Assembly (NCBI GenBank): GCA_900539185.1
Contig: UQBG01000014.1
Coordinates: 14,172 to 78,171, forward strand
Reading direction: 5' to 3'
Length of the DNA stretch: 64,000 bases
Source: an uncultured Clostridium sp.
GTDB lineage: Bacteria > Bacillota > Clostridia > Lachnospirales > Lachnospiraceae
In this document: positions 17,281 to 26,980 of the stretch, one piece after another
How the letters are laid out: every line of letters begins with the position of its first letter
How positions within the stretch are numbered: the stretch's first letter is position 1
The notes under the pieces: generated by a model
Told to the model about the DNA's origin: nothing
Seen by the model: the letters and a program-made list of their open reading frames with translations, nothing else
Database searches by the model: none
Position numbers and translations under genes: made by a program

Positions 17281-17673
17281 ATGATTAATACAAATATATA
17301 CAATAGTATTAATGTGCTGGATAAGGCTGCAGATGCGGCATACATACGAAATGATGTGTTGGCAAACAACATTGCAAATGACAGTACACCAAACTACAAG
17401 CGTCAGGATGTGCAGTTTGAGTCGATTCTTCAGGCATCGATGGCCGGCGGCGGTTCGATTGCACAGAAACTGGAGGCAGTCAACGAGGATCTGGATGAAT
17501 TAAACAGCTTTGTCTATACCGATCACACATCGTTATCATATCGTCTGGACGGTAACAATGTTGATATCGATCAGGAGGAAGCATATTTAGCAGAGAATCA
17601 GATCCGGTATCAGGCACTGGTTGATCAGATGGCTCAGGAATTTGGCCGGTACAGTACTGTATTGAAATCATGA
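17281..17673 (+). CDS. flgB: Flagellar basal-body rod protein FlgB
   Basis: A 130-residue proximal rod protein, first gene of the flagellar operon. It has the rod-protein N-terminal signature with RNDVLANNIANDSTPNYKRQDV (ANNIAN..TPxYK). It is exported by the flagellar type III system and forms the rod with FlgC, FliE and FlgG. AAAGGGGAATTCGT precedes the ATG. FlgC follows after 18 bases. Confidence 0.95.
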   Translation: MINTNIYNSINVLDKAADAAYIRNDVLANNIANDSTPNYKRQDVQFESILQASMAGGGSIAQKLEAVNEDLDELNSFVYTDHTSLSYRLDGNNVDIDQEEAYLAENQIRYQALVDQMAQEFGRYSTVLKS

Positions 17674-17691
17674 TAGGGGGGACAGAGCATT

Positions 17692-18129
17692 ATGGGTATG
17701 TTTGATGGAATGAATATAAGTGCGACCGGAATGACAGCACAGCGGTTTCGAATGGATGTCATATCTGAGAATATCGCAAATGTAAATACCACAAGAGATG
17801 AGAATGGTGAGGTATATCGCCGAAAGACAGTTGTATTCAACGAAAAAACATCTTTGAACTTCGGAGATACACTCTATAACAGCCTGAATGTTTATAAGCC
17901 GGATGGCGTTCGTGTAACACAGGTTGTGGAGGATCCTTCCGATCTGAAGATGGTATATGATCCGACCCATCCGGATGCCGATGAGAACGGCTATGTGATG
18001 TATCCGAATGTAGATACGGTAACAGAAATGACAAACCTGATTGATTCCAGCCGGGCATATGAAGCAAATGCAACCGCATTTAATGCGGCCAAGTCGATTG
18101 CAGCCAAGGGACTGGAGCTGTTGCAGTAG
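17692..18129 (+). CDS. flgC: Flagellar basal-body rod protein FlgC
   Basis: A 145-residue rod protein. The N-terminal block FDGMNISATGMTAQRFRMDV is followed by ENIANVNTTRDENG. The C-terminal block MTNLIDSSRAYEANATAFNA is the conserved rod/hook coiled coil. A strong GGGGGG-containing site lies upstream of the ATG. Cotranscribed with flgB and fliE. Confidence 0.95.
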   Translation: MGMFDGMNISATGMTAQRFRMDVISENIANVNTTRDENGEVYRRKTVVFNEKTSLNFGDTLYNSLNVYKPDGVRVTQVVEDPSDLKMVYDPTHPDADENGYVMYPNVDTVTEMTNLIDSSRAYEANATAFNAAKSIAAKGLELLQ

Positions 18130-18195
18130 ATCATAGGGAAAAGAAAGACCGGTAAGCGGGAAATGCAGCATATTGGGTATAAGGAGTGTTAAAAA

Positions 18196-18513
18196 ATGGA
18201 TGTAACATCTCTTACAGCACTAAGTGAGAGTATCGGAGTCGGTACAGGTACTAAGACTGACAAAACAGTAACAAAGAATAATACAGAGGCATTCAGTTCC
18301 CTTCTGAACTCAGCGATCAGTATGTATTCGGAGGCTGACAAGCTTCAGAAAAATGCAGAAACGGCTGAGATGAACTTTGCTATGGGCTATTCCAGCAATA
18401 CACATGATCTGGCTCAGGCACAGCAGAAAGCAAATATTGCATTGCAGTATACAGTGAAGGTAACAAATAAGTTTCTGGAAGCATATAAGGAGATTATGAA
18501 TATTCAGTTATAG
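18196..18513 (+). CDS. fliE: Flagellar hook-basal body protein FliE
   Basis: A 105-residue protein linking the MS ring to the rod. The N-terminus is variable and serine/threonine rich; the C-terminal half shows the FliE pattern, with HDLAQAQQKANIALQYTVKV and KFLEAYKEIMNIQL. AAGGAGTG precedes the ATG. Confidence 0.93.
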   Translation: MDVTSLTALSESIGVGTGTKTDKTVTKNNTEAFSSLLNSAISMYSEADKLQKNAETAEMNFAMGYSSNTHDLAQAQQKANIALQYTVKVTNKFLEAYKEIMNIQL

Positions 18514-18537
18514 TGATAACTGGTATATGGAGATAAG

Positions 18538-20154
18538 ATGGACAAGATACTGGATTTTTTTAAGGGGATTCCACCGAGATTTCTGGAGTTCTGGAATAAA
18601 TATACAAGCAAACAGAAAACGATTATTATTTCCGTGCTGGCAGCGGTGATCTTCACCCTGGTAGCTTTAATCTGGTTTTCTACCAGAACAAAGTATGTGA
18701 CATTAGCAACCTTTGAAACAACGGCAGATGCGGCCAGTGCAAGGGACTACTTGAATGACAGTGATACCAGCTTCCGGTATAAGCTGTCGGATGATGCACT
18801 TACGATTATGGTGGATGAAAAGCAGTTGTCGGAAGCACGACTGGTGTTGGGAGAAAACGGAGTATCTGAGACGTCAAAGGAAGATTATAGCTGGATGTTT
18901 GATAACAGCTTCACAACGACGGATTCCGAACGCCAACAGAAGGCAAGAATCACTTTGCAGAATTCTATGGCTACGGATATCAAATCTATGGATGGTATAA
19001 AGTCTGCGGCGGTCCGGATCAATCTGCCGGACAGTACCCATACACTCTTTGACGATGAAAAAGATGCGTCTGCCAGTATCATGCTGACGACGACGCAGGA
19101 TCTGTCACAGGAGAGCATAGAAGGAATCGCCAGCTATGTAGCGAATTCATTGGGAAATAAGAATACAGACAACATCCGGATCGTAGATCAGACCGGACAA
19201 CTGCTGTTCGAGGGCGGAGACAGTTCCGTTGGTTCGGTTTCTTCCAACAATAAGATACGGAATGAAGTGGTAAGCGGAATCGAGAACAACATTCGCTCGC
19301 TGTTAGTGTCAGGCATATATGACGATGCACAGGTTATGACAAATCTGGACATACAATTGGATGAAACTGTGATAGAAAAGACAGAGTATGATACTTTTCA
19401 GGATGGTGCGAACGGGCCGAAGTCTACATACTATCTTTATAATGCGGAAAATGTAGACGGTACCGGCGGGGTTGTTGGTACAGATGCCAATGATGAGGAT
19501 ATCAACAGTTATGACATTGATACCGGAAATTACGGAAATTCAAAGATTCAGGTAGTAAAGGAAGATTATGAGACGGATAAAACCGTAACGACGACGAAAA
19601 AGGCGATCGGAGCAGTGGATCCGGCAAACTCCTCTGTATCGATTATACTGACACAGTATGTCACCTATGATGAGGCAAAGATGAAAGAGCAGGGGCTGCT
19701 AAAGGGAACAACCTTTGCAGAGTTTCAGGCACAAAACAGTGATCGGGTACAGTTGGATGTCGATGATAACATCTACAGCATCGTATCAAATGCAACGGGA
19801 ATTAAAACAAAGAATATAACGATTATTGCCTATCAGGTTCCGTTATTCTATCCAAAGGAAACGTCCGGAATCGCAACCTCGAATATTCTTCAGATTATAT
19901 TGGCGATTTTGATTGCAGCATTACTGATCTTCGTTGTGGCGAAGGGCATGCGTCCGGCAGAGGTGACAGAGCTGGAGCCGGAATTATCCGTGGAGGCATT
20001 ATTGGCAACGACAAAGGAAAATCAAAGCTTAGAGGATATCGAATACAATGAGAAGACAGCGGCTCGACAGCGCATTGAGAAGTTTGTGGAGGAGAATCCG
20101 GAGGCTGTTGCACAGCTTCTTAGAAACTGGCTGAATGATGATGATTGGGAGTGA
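18538..20154 (+). CDS. fliF: Flagellar MS-ring protein FliF
   Basis: A 538-residue protein that forms the MS ring around the export gate. It has two membrane helices, about 30-50 (TIIISVLAAVIFTLVALIWF) and about 440-465 (ILQIILAILIAALLIFVVAKG), with a YscJ/FliF ring-building domain between them. The acidic C-terminal tail, with ENPEAVAQLLRNWL near the end, is the part that binds FliG. GGAGATAAG is just before the ATG. Confidence 0.96.
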   Translation: MDKILDFFKGIPPRFLEFWNKYTSKQKTIIISVLAAVIFTLVALIWFSTRTKYVTLATFETTADAASARDYLNDSDTSFRYKLSDDALTIMVDEKQLSEARLVLGENGVSETSKEDYSWMFDNSFTTTDSERQQKARITLQNSMATDIKSMDGIKSAAVRINLPDSTHTLFDDEKDASASIMLTTTQDLSQESIEGIASYVANSLGNKNTDNIRIVDQTGQLLFEGGDSSVGSVSSNNKIRNEVVSGIENNIRSLLVSGIYDDAQVMTNLDIQLDETVIEKTEYDTFQDGANGPKSTYYLYNAENVDGTGGVVGTDANDEDINSYDIDTGNYGNSKIQVVKEDYETDKTVTTTKKAIGAVDPANSSVSIILTQYVTYDEAKMKEQGLLKGTTFAEFQAQNSDRVQLDVDDNIYSIVSNATGIKTKNITIIAYQVPLFYPKETSGIATSNILQIILAILIAALLIFVVAKGMRPAEVTELEPELSVEALLATTKENQSLEDIEYNEKTAARQRIEKFVEENPEAVAQLLRNWLNDDDWE

Positions 20155-20159
20155 GAGAA

Positions 20160-21173
20160 ATGGCAACGGAAAATAAAAACTTAACAGGCATACAAAAGGC
20201 GGCGGTCCTGTTGATTGCACTGGGGCCGGAAATGTCTGCCAGTATATTTAAGCATTTGAAAGAAGAAGAGATCGAACAGTTGACACTGGAGATTGCAAAT
20301 ACAAGAAGTGTTTCGCCGGCAGTAAAGGATGAAGTCATGGATGAATTCTATGAGGTGTGTCTGGCACAGCAGTACATTGCAGAAGGTGGTATTGGCTATG
20401 CCAAGGATCTGCTGGATAAGGCGTTGGGTGAAGAACGGGCACAGGAGGTTATCAGCCGTCTGACAGCGTCTCTTCAGGTGCGTCCGTTCGAGTTTGTAAG
20501 AAAAGCAGATGCCAGTCAGTTATTGAACTTTATTCAGGACGAGCATCCACAGACGATTGCCTTGATTCTGTCTTATCTGCCTGCGTCACAGGCTGCTTCT
20601 GTAATCGGAGCACTGCCTCCGGAAAAACAGTCCGACGTAGCAAAGAGAATCGCGATTATGGACCGGACATCTCCGGATGTTATAAAGGAAGTAGAAGATA
20701 TTCTGGAACGCAAGTTGGCGTCTCTGGTCAATCAGGATTACACCATTGTTGGTGGTGTAGATGCGATCGTAAGTATTTTGAACACCGTAGATCGTGGAAC
20801 CGAAAAGCATATCATGGAAACACTGGAGATCGAGGAACCGGAATTGGCAGACGAGATCCGGAGAAAGATGTTTGTGTTCGAGGACATTCTTACACTGGAC
20901 AATCGTGCGATTCAGACTGTGCTGCGTGAGGTTGATAATAACGAGCTTGCAATCGCATTAAAGAACGCAAACGAAGAGGTACAGGATGTAATCTTCAGCA
21001 ATCTGTCCAGCCGTCTGGCTGCTATGATCAAGGAAGATATGGAATACATGGGACCGGTTCGGTTAAAGGATGTAGAGGATGCACAGCAGAAGATCGTAAA
21101 TATCATACGGAAGTTAGAAGATGCCGGAGATATTGTGATTTCCCGCGGTGGAGGTGACGAGATCATTGTCTAA
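20160..21173 (+). CDS. fliG: Flagellar motor switch protein FliG
   Basis: A 337-residue C-ring protein that contacts FliF, FliM and MotA. The N-terminus LTGIQKAAVLLIALGPEMSA, the middle DEHPQTIALILSYLP with the EHPQ motif, and the C-terminal torque helix with FVFEDILTLDNRAIQ are all present. The start ATG at 20160 lies five bases after the fliF stop and follows GGGAGTGAG; a TTG at 20145 is in frame but sits over that site. It overlaps the start of fliH. Confidence 0.96.
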   Translation: MATENKNLTGIQKAAVLLIALGPEMSASIFKHLKEEEIEQLTLEIANTRSVSPAVKDEVMDEFYEVCLAQQYIAEGGIGYAKDLLDKALGEERAQEVISRLTASLQVRPFEFVRKADASQLLNFIQDEHPQTIALILSYLPASQAASVIGALPPEKQSDVAKRIAIMDRTSPDVIKEVEDILERKLASLVNQDYTIVGGVDAIVSILNTVDRGTEKHIMETLEIEEPELADEIRRKMFVFEDILTLDNRAIQTVLREVDNNELAIALKNANEEVQDVIFSNLSSRLAAMIKEDMEYMGPVRLKDVEDAQQKIVNIIRKLEDAGDIVISRGGGDEIIV

Positions 21174-21966
21174 CTTATATAAGTCAGGGTTTGTATCCTT
21201 TTCACAGCAGAATACACTTGTAATCGATGCAAATAAGAATCGGGTGATTCGTCAGATCGATGAAGAGAATCAGAAAAGGCAACAGGAATCCGCAGCCGGT
21301 GAGGAAACAGCGGCTGCGGAAGATGGATTTCAGTCCTTTGAAGTCGAGAATATAGATATGGCAGAAGTGCGGGAACAGGCAGGTGCGATCTTTGAAGATG
21401 CACAGGCATCGGCGGAAAAGATTCTGGAGGATGCACGGGCGCAGGCACTGATGCTAAAGGAAGAAGCACGCCAGAGTGGAATAGAGGAAGGATATCAGAA
21501 GGGCATGGAGGATGCGGCGAAGCAGCTGGAGGCACAGGAGGCAGAGCTGCAGGCACATTATGAGACCATCCGTCAGCAGTTGGAAGAGGATTACCAGCAG
21601 GAGCTTCGGGAAGCAGAACCGAAGCTTGTAAATGTAGTGTGCAGATTGTTGCATAAGATGACCGGAATATTAGCGGAAGACTATCAGGATGTAATGGTTC
21701 ATATAATCGATCAGGCGTTACAGGAACTGGACAGCTCCGAAAAAATTACGATAAAGGTTTCAGAAGATGATTATGCGGATGTATATAGTCAGATGGACCG
21801 GTTAAAGCAGCAGGTAAATTCAAATATAGAACTGGAACTGATCGCAGACACGAAGCTTTCGAAGCTGCAGTGCCTGATCGAAACGGAAACCGGTATTATT
21901 AACTGTAGTCTGGGAGAACAGTTAGATCGATTATGTACATCTCTAAAGCTGTTATCACAGATGTAA
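21166..21966 (+). CDS. fliH: Flagellar export regulator FliH
   Basis: A 266-residue protein that should be the stator of the flagellar export ATPase, given its place between fliG and fliI and its make-up. Residues about 60-150 are an acidic, alanine- and glutamate-rich coiled coil with ARQSGIEEGYQKGMEDAAKQ, a FliH/YscL mark. The C-terminal part resembles the FliH globular domain. The start is read as TTG at 21166, overlapping fliG by eight bases and following GGAGGTGA; GTG at 21148 is also in frame. Confidence 0.85.
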   Translation: MSNLYKSGFVSFSQQNTLVIDANKNRVIRQIDEENQKRQQESAAGEETAAAEDGFQSFEVENIDMAEVREQAGAIFEDAQASAEKILEDARAQALMLKEEARQSGIEEGYQKGMEDAAKQLEAQEAELQAHYETIRQQLEEDYQQELREAEPKLVNVVCRLLHKMTGILAEDYQDVMVHIIDQALQELDSSEKITIKVSEDDYADVYSQMDRLKQQVNSNIELELIADTKLSKLQCLIETETGIINCSLGEQLDRLCTSLKLLSQM

Positions 21967-21975
21967 GGAGATCCT

Positions 21976-23304
21976 ATGCTGGATATAGCGAAGTATGAAT
22001 CCCTTCTGTCACAGTCCTTTACGCAAGAACTGGGGAAGGTGACCAAGGTAGTAGGTCTGACGATTGAATCGGCAGGACCTGCTTCAAAACTGAATGATTT
22101 ATGTATCATTACCTCAAAAGACGGCAGTCAGCAACTATCGGCTGAAGTCGTGGGATTTCGGGACAACCGGATTCTGCTGATGCCGTTTGGAGCCGTTGGA
22201 GGAATCGGCATCGGTGCTACGGTAGAGAATACCGGGAAGCCGTTTCAGGTCTATGTAGGTCCGGAACTTTTGGGACAGGTGTTGGACGGAATCGGGCAGC
22301 CGATGGATGGAGAGCCGATGGTTTTGTCTCAGACCTATCCGGTTGAGTGCGCACCGCCGGATCCTATGAAACGGAAAATAATCACAGAGGTACTGCCGCT
22401 GGGAGTAAAAGCGGTTGATGGCCTGCTTACAATCGGAAAAGGACAGAGAATCGGTATCTTTGCCGGTAGTGGTGTTGGAAAGAGTACCCTGCTTGGTATG
22501 TTTGCAAGAAATACCCGGGCGGATATCAATGTAATTGCATTGATCGGAGAGCGAGGCAGAGAAGTCGGTGAATTCATCGAACGAGATCTGGGTGCAGAGG
22601 GAATGCAACGGTCGGTTCTGGTGGTTGCCACTTCTGATCAGCCGGCATTGATTCGAAACAAAGCCGCGAAGACGGCAACGGCAATCGCAGAGTATTTTCG
22701 GGATCAGGGAAAGGATGTTCTGTTGATGATGGACTCCCTGACACGATTCTCGATGGCGCAGAGAGAGATCGGACTGGCATCCGGAGAACCACCGGTTACC
22801 AGAGGATATCCCCCAAGCGTGTATTCGGAAATGCCGAAACTTTTAGAACGTGCCGGAAATATAGAATCCGGTTCAATCACCGGGCTTTATACGGTATTGG
22901 TTGATGGAGATGACTTCAATGAGCCGATCACAGATACAGCACGTGGAATTCTGGATGGACATATTGTATTGTCCCGAAAACTGGGGCATAAGAACCATTA
23001 TCCGGCAATTGATGTTTTACAGAGCATCTCCCGTTGTATGAGTCAGATTGCAACGAAGGAGCATAAACAGCTGGCCGGTAAGCTAAAGAATGTGCTGGCT
23101 ACTTATAATGAAGCTGAGGATTTGATCAATATCGGTGCCTATAAATCCGGATCGAATCCGGAGATTGACTATGCAATCTCAAAGATACAGAAGGTGAACG
23201 AATATCTGATGCAGGATGTAGACAGTAAGTATCAGTTTGATGAGGAACTGGCGTTACTGAAGGCGATTTTTGATGAGCCGGATAAAATGCAGGCGAACGC
23301 ATAA
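21976..23304 (+). CDS. fliI: Flagellar export ATPase FliI
   Basis: A 442-residue F1-beta-like ATPase of the flagellar type III apparatus. Walker A is GSGVGKST, Walker B is in [20 protein letters not shown], and the region with [20 protein letters not shown] is characteristic. The N-terminal ring domain begins [16 protein letters not shown]. Preceded by AAGGAGATCCT and packed tightly with fliH and fliJ. Confidence 0.97.
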   Translation: MLDIAKYESLLSQSFTQELGKVTKVVGLTIESAGPASKLNDLCIITSKDGSQQLSAEVVGFRDNRILLMPFGAVGGIGIGATVENTGKPFQVYVGPELLGQVLDGIGQPMDGEPMVLSQTYPVECAPPDPMKRKIITEVLPLGVKAVDGLLTIGKGQRIGIFAGSGVGKSTLLGMFARNTRADINVIALIGERGREVGEFIERDLGAEGMQRSVLVVATSDQPALIRNKAAKTATAIAEYFRDQGKDVLLMMDSLTRFSMAQREIGLASGEPPVTRGYPPSVYSEMPKLLERAGNIESGSITGLYTVLVDGDDFNEPITDTARGILDGHIVLSRKLGHKNHYPAIDVLQSISRCMSQIATKEHKQLAGKLKNVLATYNEAEDLINIGAYKSGSNPEIDYAISKIQKVNEYLMQDVDSKYQFDEELALLKAIFDEPDKMQANA

Positions 23305-23312
23305 GGAGATTC

Positions 23313-23765
23313 ATGGCGAAGTTTTATTATCGAATGCAGAATATACTGGATATTAAGTACAAGCTGGAAGAACAGGCAAAGCAGGAGTTTGCACAGGTTC
23401 AGACCCGTTATCGGCAGGAACAGCAGAAGCTTTTTGACATCCAGAAACGCAGAGAGCAATATCTGAATGAAATGCGAAGCAGGGCAAGTGACCGGCTGGA
23501 TGTGCGGGAATTGGAACGATGCAATCAGGCGATTGAAATTCTGGATGAGCAGATTCGGGTACAAAAGGAACAGGTATTCCGAGCAATGGCGGAAGTGGAT
23601 AAAGCAAGGGAATACCTGAACGATGTCATGCAGGAAAGAAAGACACACGAAAAGCTAAAGGAACATCAGTTTGAACAGTTTATGAAGGATCTGAATGCAC
23701 AGGAAATGAAAGAAATCGATGAATTGGTCAGCTATCAGCATAGTGTGCCAAAGGAAGGAGAATAG
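23313..23765 (+). CDS. fliJ: Flagellar export chaperone FliJ
   Basis: A 150-residue, almost wholly helical coiled-coil protein with many glutamine and glutamate residues. It starts FYYRMQNILDIKYKLEEQAK, the usual FliJ opening, and lies directly after fliI. FliJ acts as the central stalk of the export ATPase. AAGGAGATTC precedes the start. The stop is followed after three bases by the next gene. Confidence 0.9.
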   Translation: MAKFYYRMQNILDIKYKLEEQAKQEFAQVQTRYRQEQQKLFDIQKRREQYLNEMRSRASDRLDVRELERCNQAIEILDEQIRVQKEQVFRAMAEVDKAREYLNDVMQERKTHEKLKEHQFEQFMKDLNAQEMKEIDELVSYQHSVPKEGE

Positions 23766-23768
23766 GCG

Positions 23769-24497
23769 ATGGCAAAGGAGAAAGAAGAAAAGACAGGAGG
23801 CGGATTGCTTTCGGCTGTTATTATATTTCTGATTATAGTTGTCTGGCTGGCAGCTATGGTTATACTGATCAAGATGGATGTGGGACACTTTGGCAGCCGT
23901 GTGCTGCGTCCGGTTCTGAAGGATGTTCCGGTGTTGAATCTGATTCTTCCGGCAGCCTCGGATGAAGAGGCTGCAGCAGAGACAGATCTTCCGTATAAGA
24001 ATTTGTCTGAGGCGCTGGATCGGATTCAGGAGCTGGAAAGTCAGGTGGCGACGGATCAGACAACGATCCAGACACAGCAGGAGGAACTGCAGGAAAAGGA
24101 TAACGAGATTGCCCGTTTAAAAGTATTTGAAGAGGATCAGCAGTCATTTAATGAATTAAAAAATAATTTTTATAATGAAGTGGTCTATGGAAATTCGGCT
24201 CCGGATGCCGATACATATATTGAGTGGTATGAATCCATAGATCCGGAAGCGGCAGAAGAGATCTATCGGCAGGTGGTTGCACAGGAACAGACAGATAAAA
24301 ACATTCAGGAGCTGGCTACCTCTTATGCGGACATGGAGCCTGCAGCGGCGGCAAAGATTTTACAGACAATGAGCGGAGATCTGGATACAGTGGCAAAGAT
24401 TATGGACAGCATGTCTCCGTCTGACAAGGCGGAGATTCTGGCAGAGATGGATCCAAACTTTGCGGCGAATATCACAAAGAAACTGATGCCAAATTAG
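23769..24497 (+). CDS. MotE-like flagellar protein with MgtE N-terminal-like domain
   Basis: A 242-residue protein with one N-terminal membrane helix (about 14-36), a predicted coiled coil (about 80-120, with EELQEKDNEIARLKVFEE) and a C-terminal helical repeat domain. The last part, with ADMEPAAAAKILQTMSGDL and DKAEILAEMDPNFAANITKK, resembles the MgtE intracellular N domain. Proteins with this build sit between fliJ and fliK in many flagellar operons; in alphaproteobacteria such a protein (MotE) chaperones the periplasmic MotC. Its role here is inferred from place and architecture only. Confidence 0.7.
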   Translation: MAKEKEEKTGGGLLSAVIIFLIIVVWLAAMVILIKMDVGHFGSRVLRPVLKDVPVLNLILPAASDEEAAAETDLPYKNLSEALDRIQELESQVATDQTTIQTQQEELQEKDNEIARLKVFEEDQQSFNELKNNFYNEVVYGNSAPDADTYIEWYESIDPEAAEEIYRQVVAQEQTDKNIQELATSYADMEPAAAAKILQTMSGDLDTVAKIMDSMSPSDKAEILAEMDPNFAANITKKLMPN

Positions 24498-24554
24498 TTC
24501 CTTACATGCAACGCATGTTTTGGATAAATAGTATAGAAGAAAGGAGGAATACAC

Positions 24555-25955
24555 ATGATTACACAGGGAATGCGTGCAGTTGATAAGGCACCGGTTCTTC
24601 CTGGAAGCGGTTCGGAAAAGCATACCGTAGCGGATTTAACAACATCGTTTCAGACGTATATGGCAAAAGAAAATACCGGAAAGCTTCGGAATGGCGGTCA
24701 GGCAGCTACAGTCGGAACCAATATACATACAGATAGCAGTCATAAAGACATGTATGAGAAGGAAAGCATGACTTCTTCCAATCGTGTGGCACAGAATCAT
24801 CAGGTCAAGAAGTCAGAATCAACCTCGGATTCTACAGCTGCAGAGTTGCCGGATGAAGAAACACTGAATGCTGTGAAGGATGAGATCCGTCAGGTACTGA
24901 AGGATGTCCTGGATATGGATGATGAAGAACTGGATGCTGTACTTGCATCGATGAACCTGAATCTGTTAAGCCTGCTACAGCCGGAGAATTTGCAGATGTT
25001 TCTGACAGAGGCGACCGGAACAGAGCCGATTGAGCTGTTGACAAATAGTTCTTTGACAGATGTTCTGAATCAGTTGAATCAGAATATGCAGCAGATATTG
25101 GATGAATATGATCTGGATACTATGGACTGGCAGCTACCACAGGATGCAGGAAATGAGCAGCTTCCGGTGTCGACGATGGAACCGGCAGAGGCATCCATGG
25201 TACAGAAACTGCCACAGGATGAGACACCGGACGTGATAGCGGCTGATACCGGAATACCGGTGGCAAAGCCAGGGGATGAACAGCCTGAAGAGGCAGGTGC
25301 GCAGATCTGGGATACCGGATTTGAAACAAAGGAAGAAACAAGCGGTATTCAGGTACAGGTTGAGACGGAACAGACCGGAAATCGACCGGCAAATCAAAGC
25401 AGGAACCAACAGCCGGATGCAGCACTTCAGAATGTTGCAGGGAATATCGTAGAGCAGATGACACAGGCAATGAACGGTGTTGAAGATGCACAGGGAAGCT
25501 TTTACAGCGATATACAGCAGGCTGAAATTGTGAAACAGGTGATTGAGCAGATCCGAGTAAGCTTCGGATCGGATACCAGTCAGTTAGAGGTGCAGTTATA
25601 CCCACAGCATCTGGGGCGTATACAGATCCAGGTTATGATGAAGAATGGTGTGATGACAGCACAGATTCATGCGGAGACAGAGATGGCGAAGCAGGCGATT
25701 GAGGGACAGTTGCAGCAGCTAAAGGATACCTTCCAGCAAAAGAGCATTCAGGTAGAGGCAGTAGAAGTCAGTGTAAGTACTTCGTCATTTCAGCAGGAAC
25801 AGCAGCGGCAGGATACAGCCGGAGATTCAAAACAGTCACGTAGCAGCAGACGGATTCGAATGAATGGCTTTGGCATGCCGGAAGAAGATCTGACGGAAGA
25901 AGAGGCAGAAGAGCTTCTGGAAGTCCATGGCGCCAGCGTAGAATTCACAGCTTAA
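24555..25955 (+). CDS. fliK: Flagellar hook-length control protein FliK
   Basis: A 466-residue, low-complexity and acidic protein with a conserved C-terminal domain. The block with LEVQLYPQHLGRIQIQVMMKNG and the downstream IEGQLQQLKDTFQQKSIQVEA matches the Flg_hook domain of FliK. The central region (about 170-310) is glutamine, glutamate and proline rich, as expected of the molecular ruler. Just before flgD, the hook cap gene. AAAGGAGGAATACAC precedes the start. Confidence 0.9.
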   Translation: MITQGMRAVDKAPVLPGSGSEKHTVADLTTSFQTYMAKENTGKLRNGGQAATVGTNIHTDSSHKDMYEKESMTSSNRVAQNHQVKKSESTSDSTAAELPDEETLNAVKDEIRQVLKDVLDMDDEELDAVLASMNLNLLSLLQPENLQMFLTEATGTEPIELLTNSSLTDVLNQLNQNMQQILDEYDLDTMDWQLPQDAGNEQLPVSTMEPAEASMVQKLPQDETPDVIAADTGIPVAKPGDEQPEEAGAQIWDTGFETKEETSGIQVQVETEQTGNRPANQSRNQQPDAALQNVAGNIVEQMTQAMNGVEDAQGSFYSDIQQAEIVKQVIEQIRVSFGSDTSQLEVQLYPQHLGRIQIQVMMKNGVMTAQIHAETEMAKQAIEGQLQQLKDTFQQKSIQVEAVEVSVSTSSFQQEQQRQDTAGDSKQSRSSRRIRMNGFGMPEEDLTEEEAEELLEVHGASVEFTA

Positions 25956-25996
25956 GAAAAGTGAAACAGACGAAAATCAGGAAAGGAGGAATCGTG

Positions 25997-26458
25997 ATGG
26001 CAATCAGTGGAATTGACACTTCGGCGGCAGCAAGCGTAGCGAAGAAGACGGAATCAACCAGTAACAATGCTTTGGATAAGGATGCATTTTTACAGCTTCT
26101 GGTCACTCAGATGCAGTATCAGGATCCGTTGCAGCCTACCGATAATACAGAGTATATGTCACAGCTTGCACAGTTTTCGGAGCTGGAAGCGATGAACAAT
26201 CTGGGTACATCATTTTCAAATTCACAGGCATTGGGTCTGGTAGGAGAATATGTATTGTTAAATGTAAAAGACTCATCTGGAAATGCAAAGCAGATCGGTG
26301 GACTGGTGCAGTATGTTACAATCAGTAACAACCAGGCGTTGCTCCGGGTAAATGATGAGTATTATACGATGGATGAATTCGATTCGGTTGTAGATATGGA
26401 CTATATCAAATATATAAATAAAAAGAATAATACATCGGACAACACAGATACAGACTAG
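25997..26458 (+). CDS. flgD: Flagellar hook assembly protein FlgD
   Basis: A 153-residue hook cap protein. The diagnostic block is LDKDAFLQLLVTQMQYQDPLQP followed by EYMSQLAQFSELEAMNN. It is shorter than enterobacterial FlgD and lacks the full C-terminal immunoglobulin-like domains, which is common in Firmicutes. Start at ATG 25997 after AAAGGAGGAATCGTG; the GTG just before it is an alternative. Confidence 0.94.
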   Translation: MAISGIDTSAAASVAKKTESTSNNALDKDAFLQLLVTQMQYQDPLQPTDNTEYMSQLAQFSELEAMNNLGTSFSNSQALGLVGEYVLLNVKDSSGNAKQIGGLVQYVTISNNQALLRVNDEYYTMDEFDSVVDMDYIKYINKKNNTSDNTDTD

Positions 26459-26491
26459 AATCTGATTCTACAAAAAAGGAGTGGATAGGAT

Positions 26492-26896
26492 ATGAACCCA
26501 ATCACAAACAATCCGGTCTATTCCATTGAACAGCTAAGCAGCGAGTATCTGAACCAGAAAAAGAGTCAGACGACAGTGAATCGTCAGAACGCAGAGAGTT
26601 CTTTCCGGGAGATTCTGCAGGCGAAAGCATACGCAGGGCAGCGTGCGGTGGCATTTTCAAAGCACGCCAGTGAACGGTTGAACAGTCGGAATATTCAGCT
26701 GACAGATACACAGGTGCAGAGACTGAATCAGGGAGTAGAACAGGCAAGAGAAAAAAACATCAATGAATCGCTGGTCATGCTTGATAATCTGGCATTTATC
26801 GTAAATGTGAAGAATAATACAGTGGTTACGGCACTGGATCGGTCAAATGAATCCGGTCATGTGTTTACAAACATTGATGGAGCAGTTATCATATAA
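26492..26896 (+). CDS. TIGR02530-type flagellar operon protein
   Basis: A 134-residue protein recognised by the core AFSKHASERLNSRNIQLTD and the ending DNLAFIVNVKNNTVVTALDR, both typical of the TIGR02530 family found between flgD and flgE in Firmicutes. The function is not established; a hook-assembly role is likely from position. It is exported or cytosolic, with no membrane helix. AAAAAAGGAGTGGATAGGAT precedes the ATG. Confidence 0.85.
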   Translation: MNPITNNPVYSIEQLSSEYLNQKKSQTTVNRQNAESSFREILQAKAYAGQRAVAFSKHASERLNSRNIQLTDTQVQRLNQGVEQAREKNINESLVMLDNLAFIVNVKNNTVVTALDRSNESGHVFTNIDGAVII

Positions 26897-26980
26897 GCCG
26901 GACCTTTACAGGAGGCTTGGGATTCCCGACTGACAGACGGAATCCAGAGATAGGGACGAATAATAAGGAGGTCATACATT

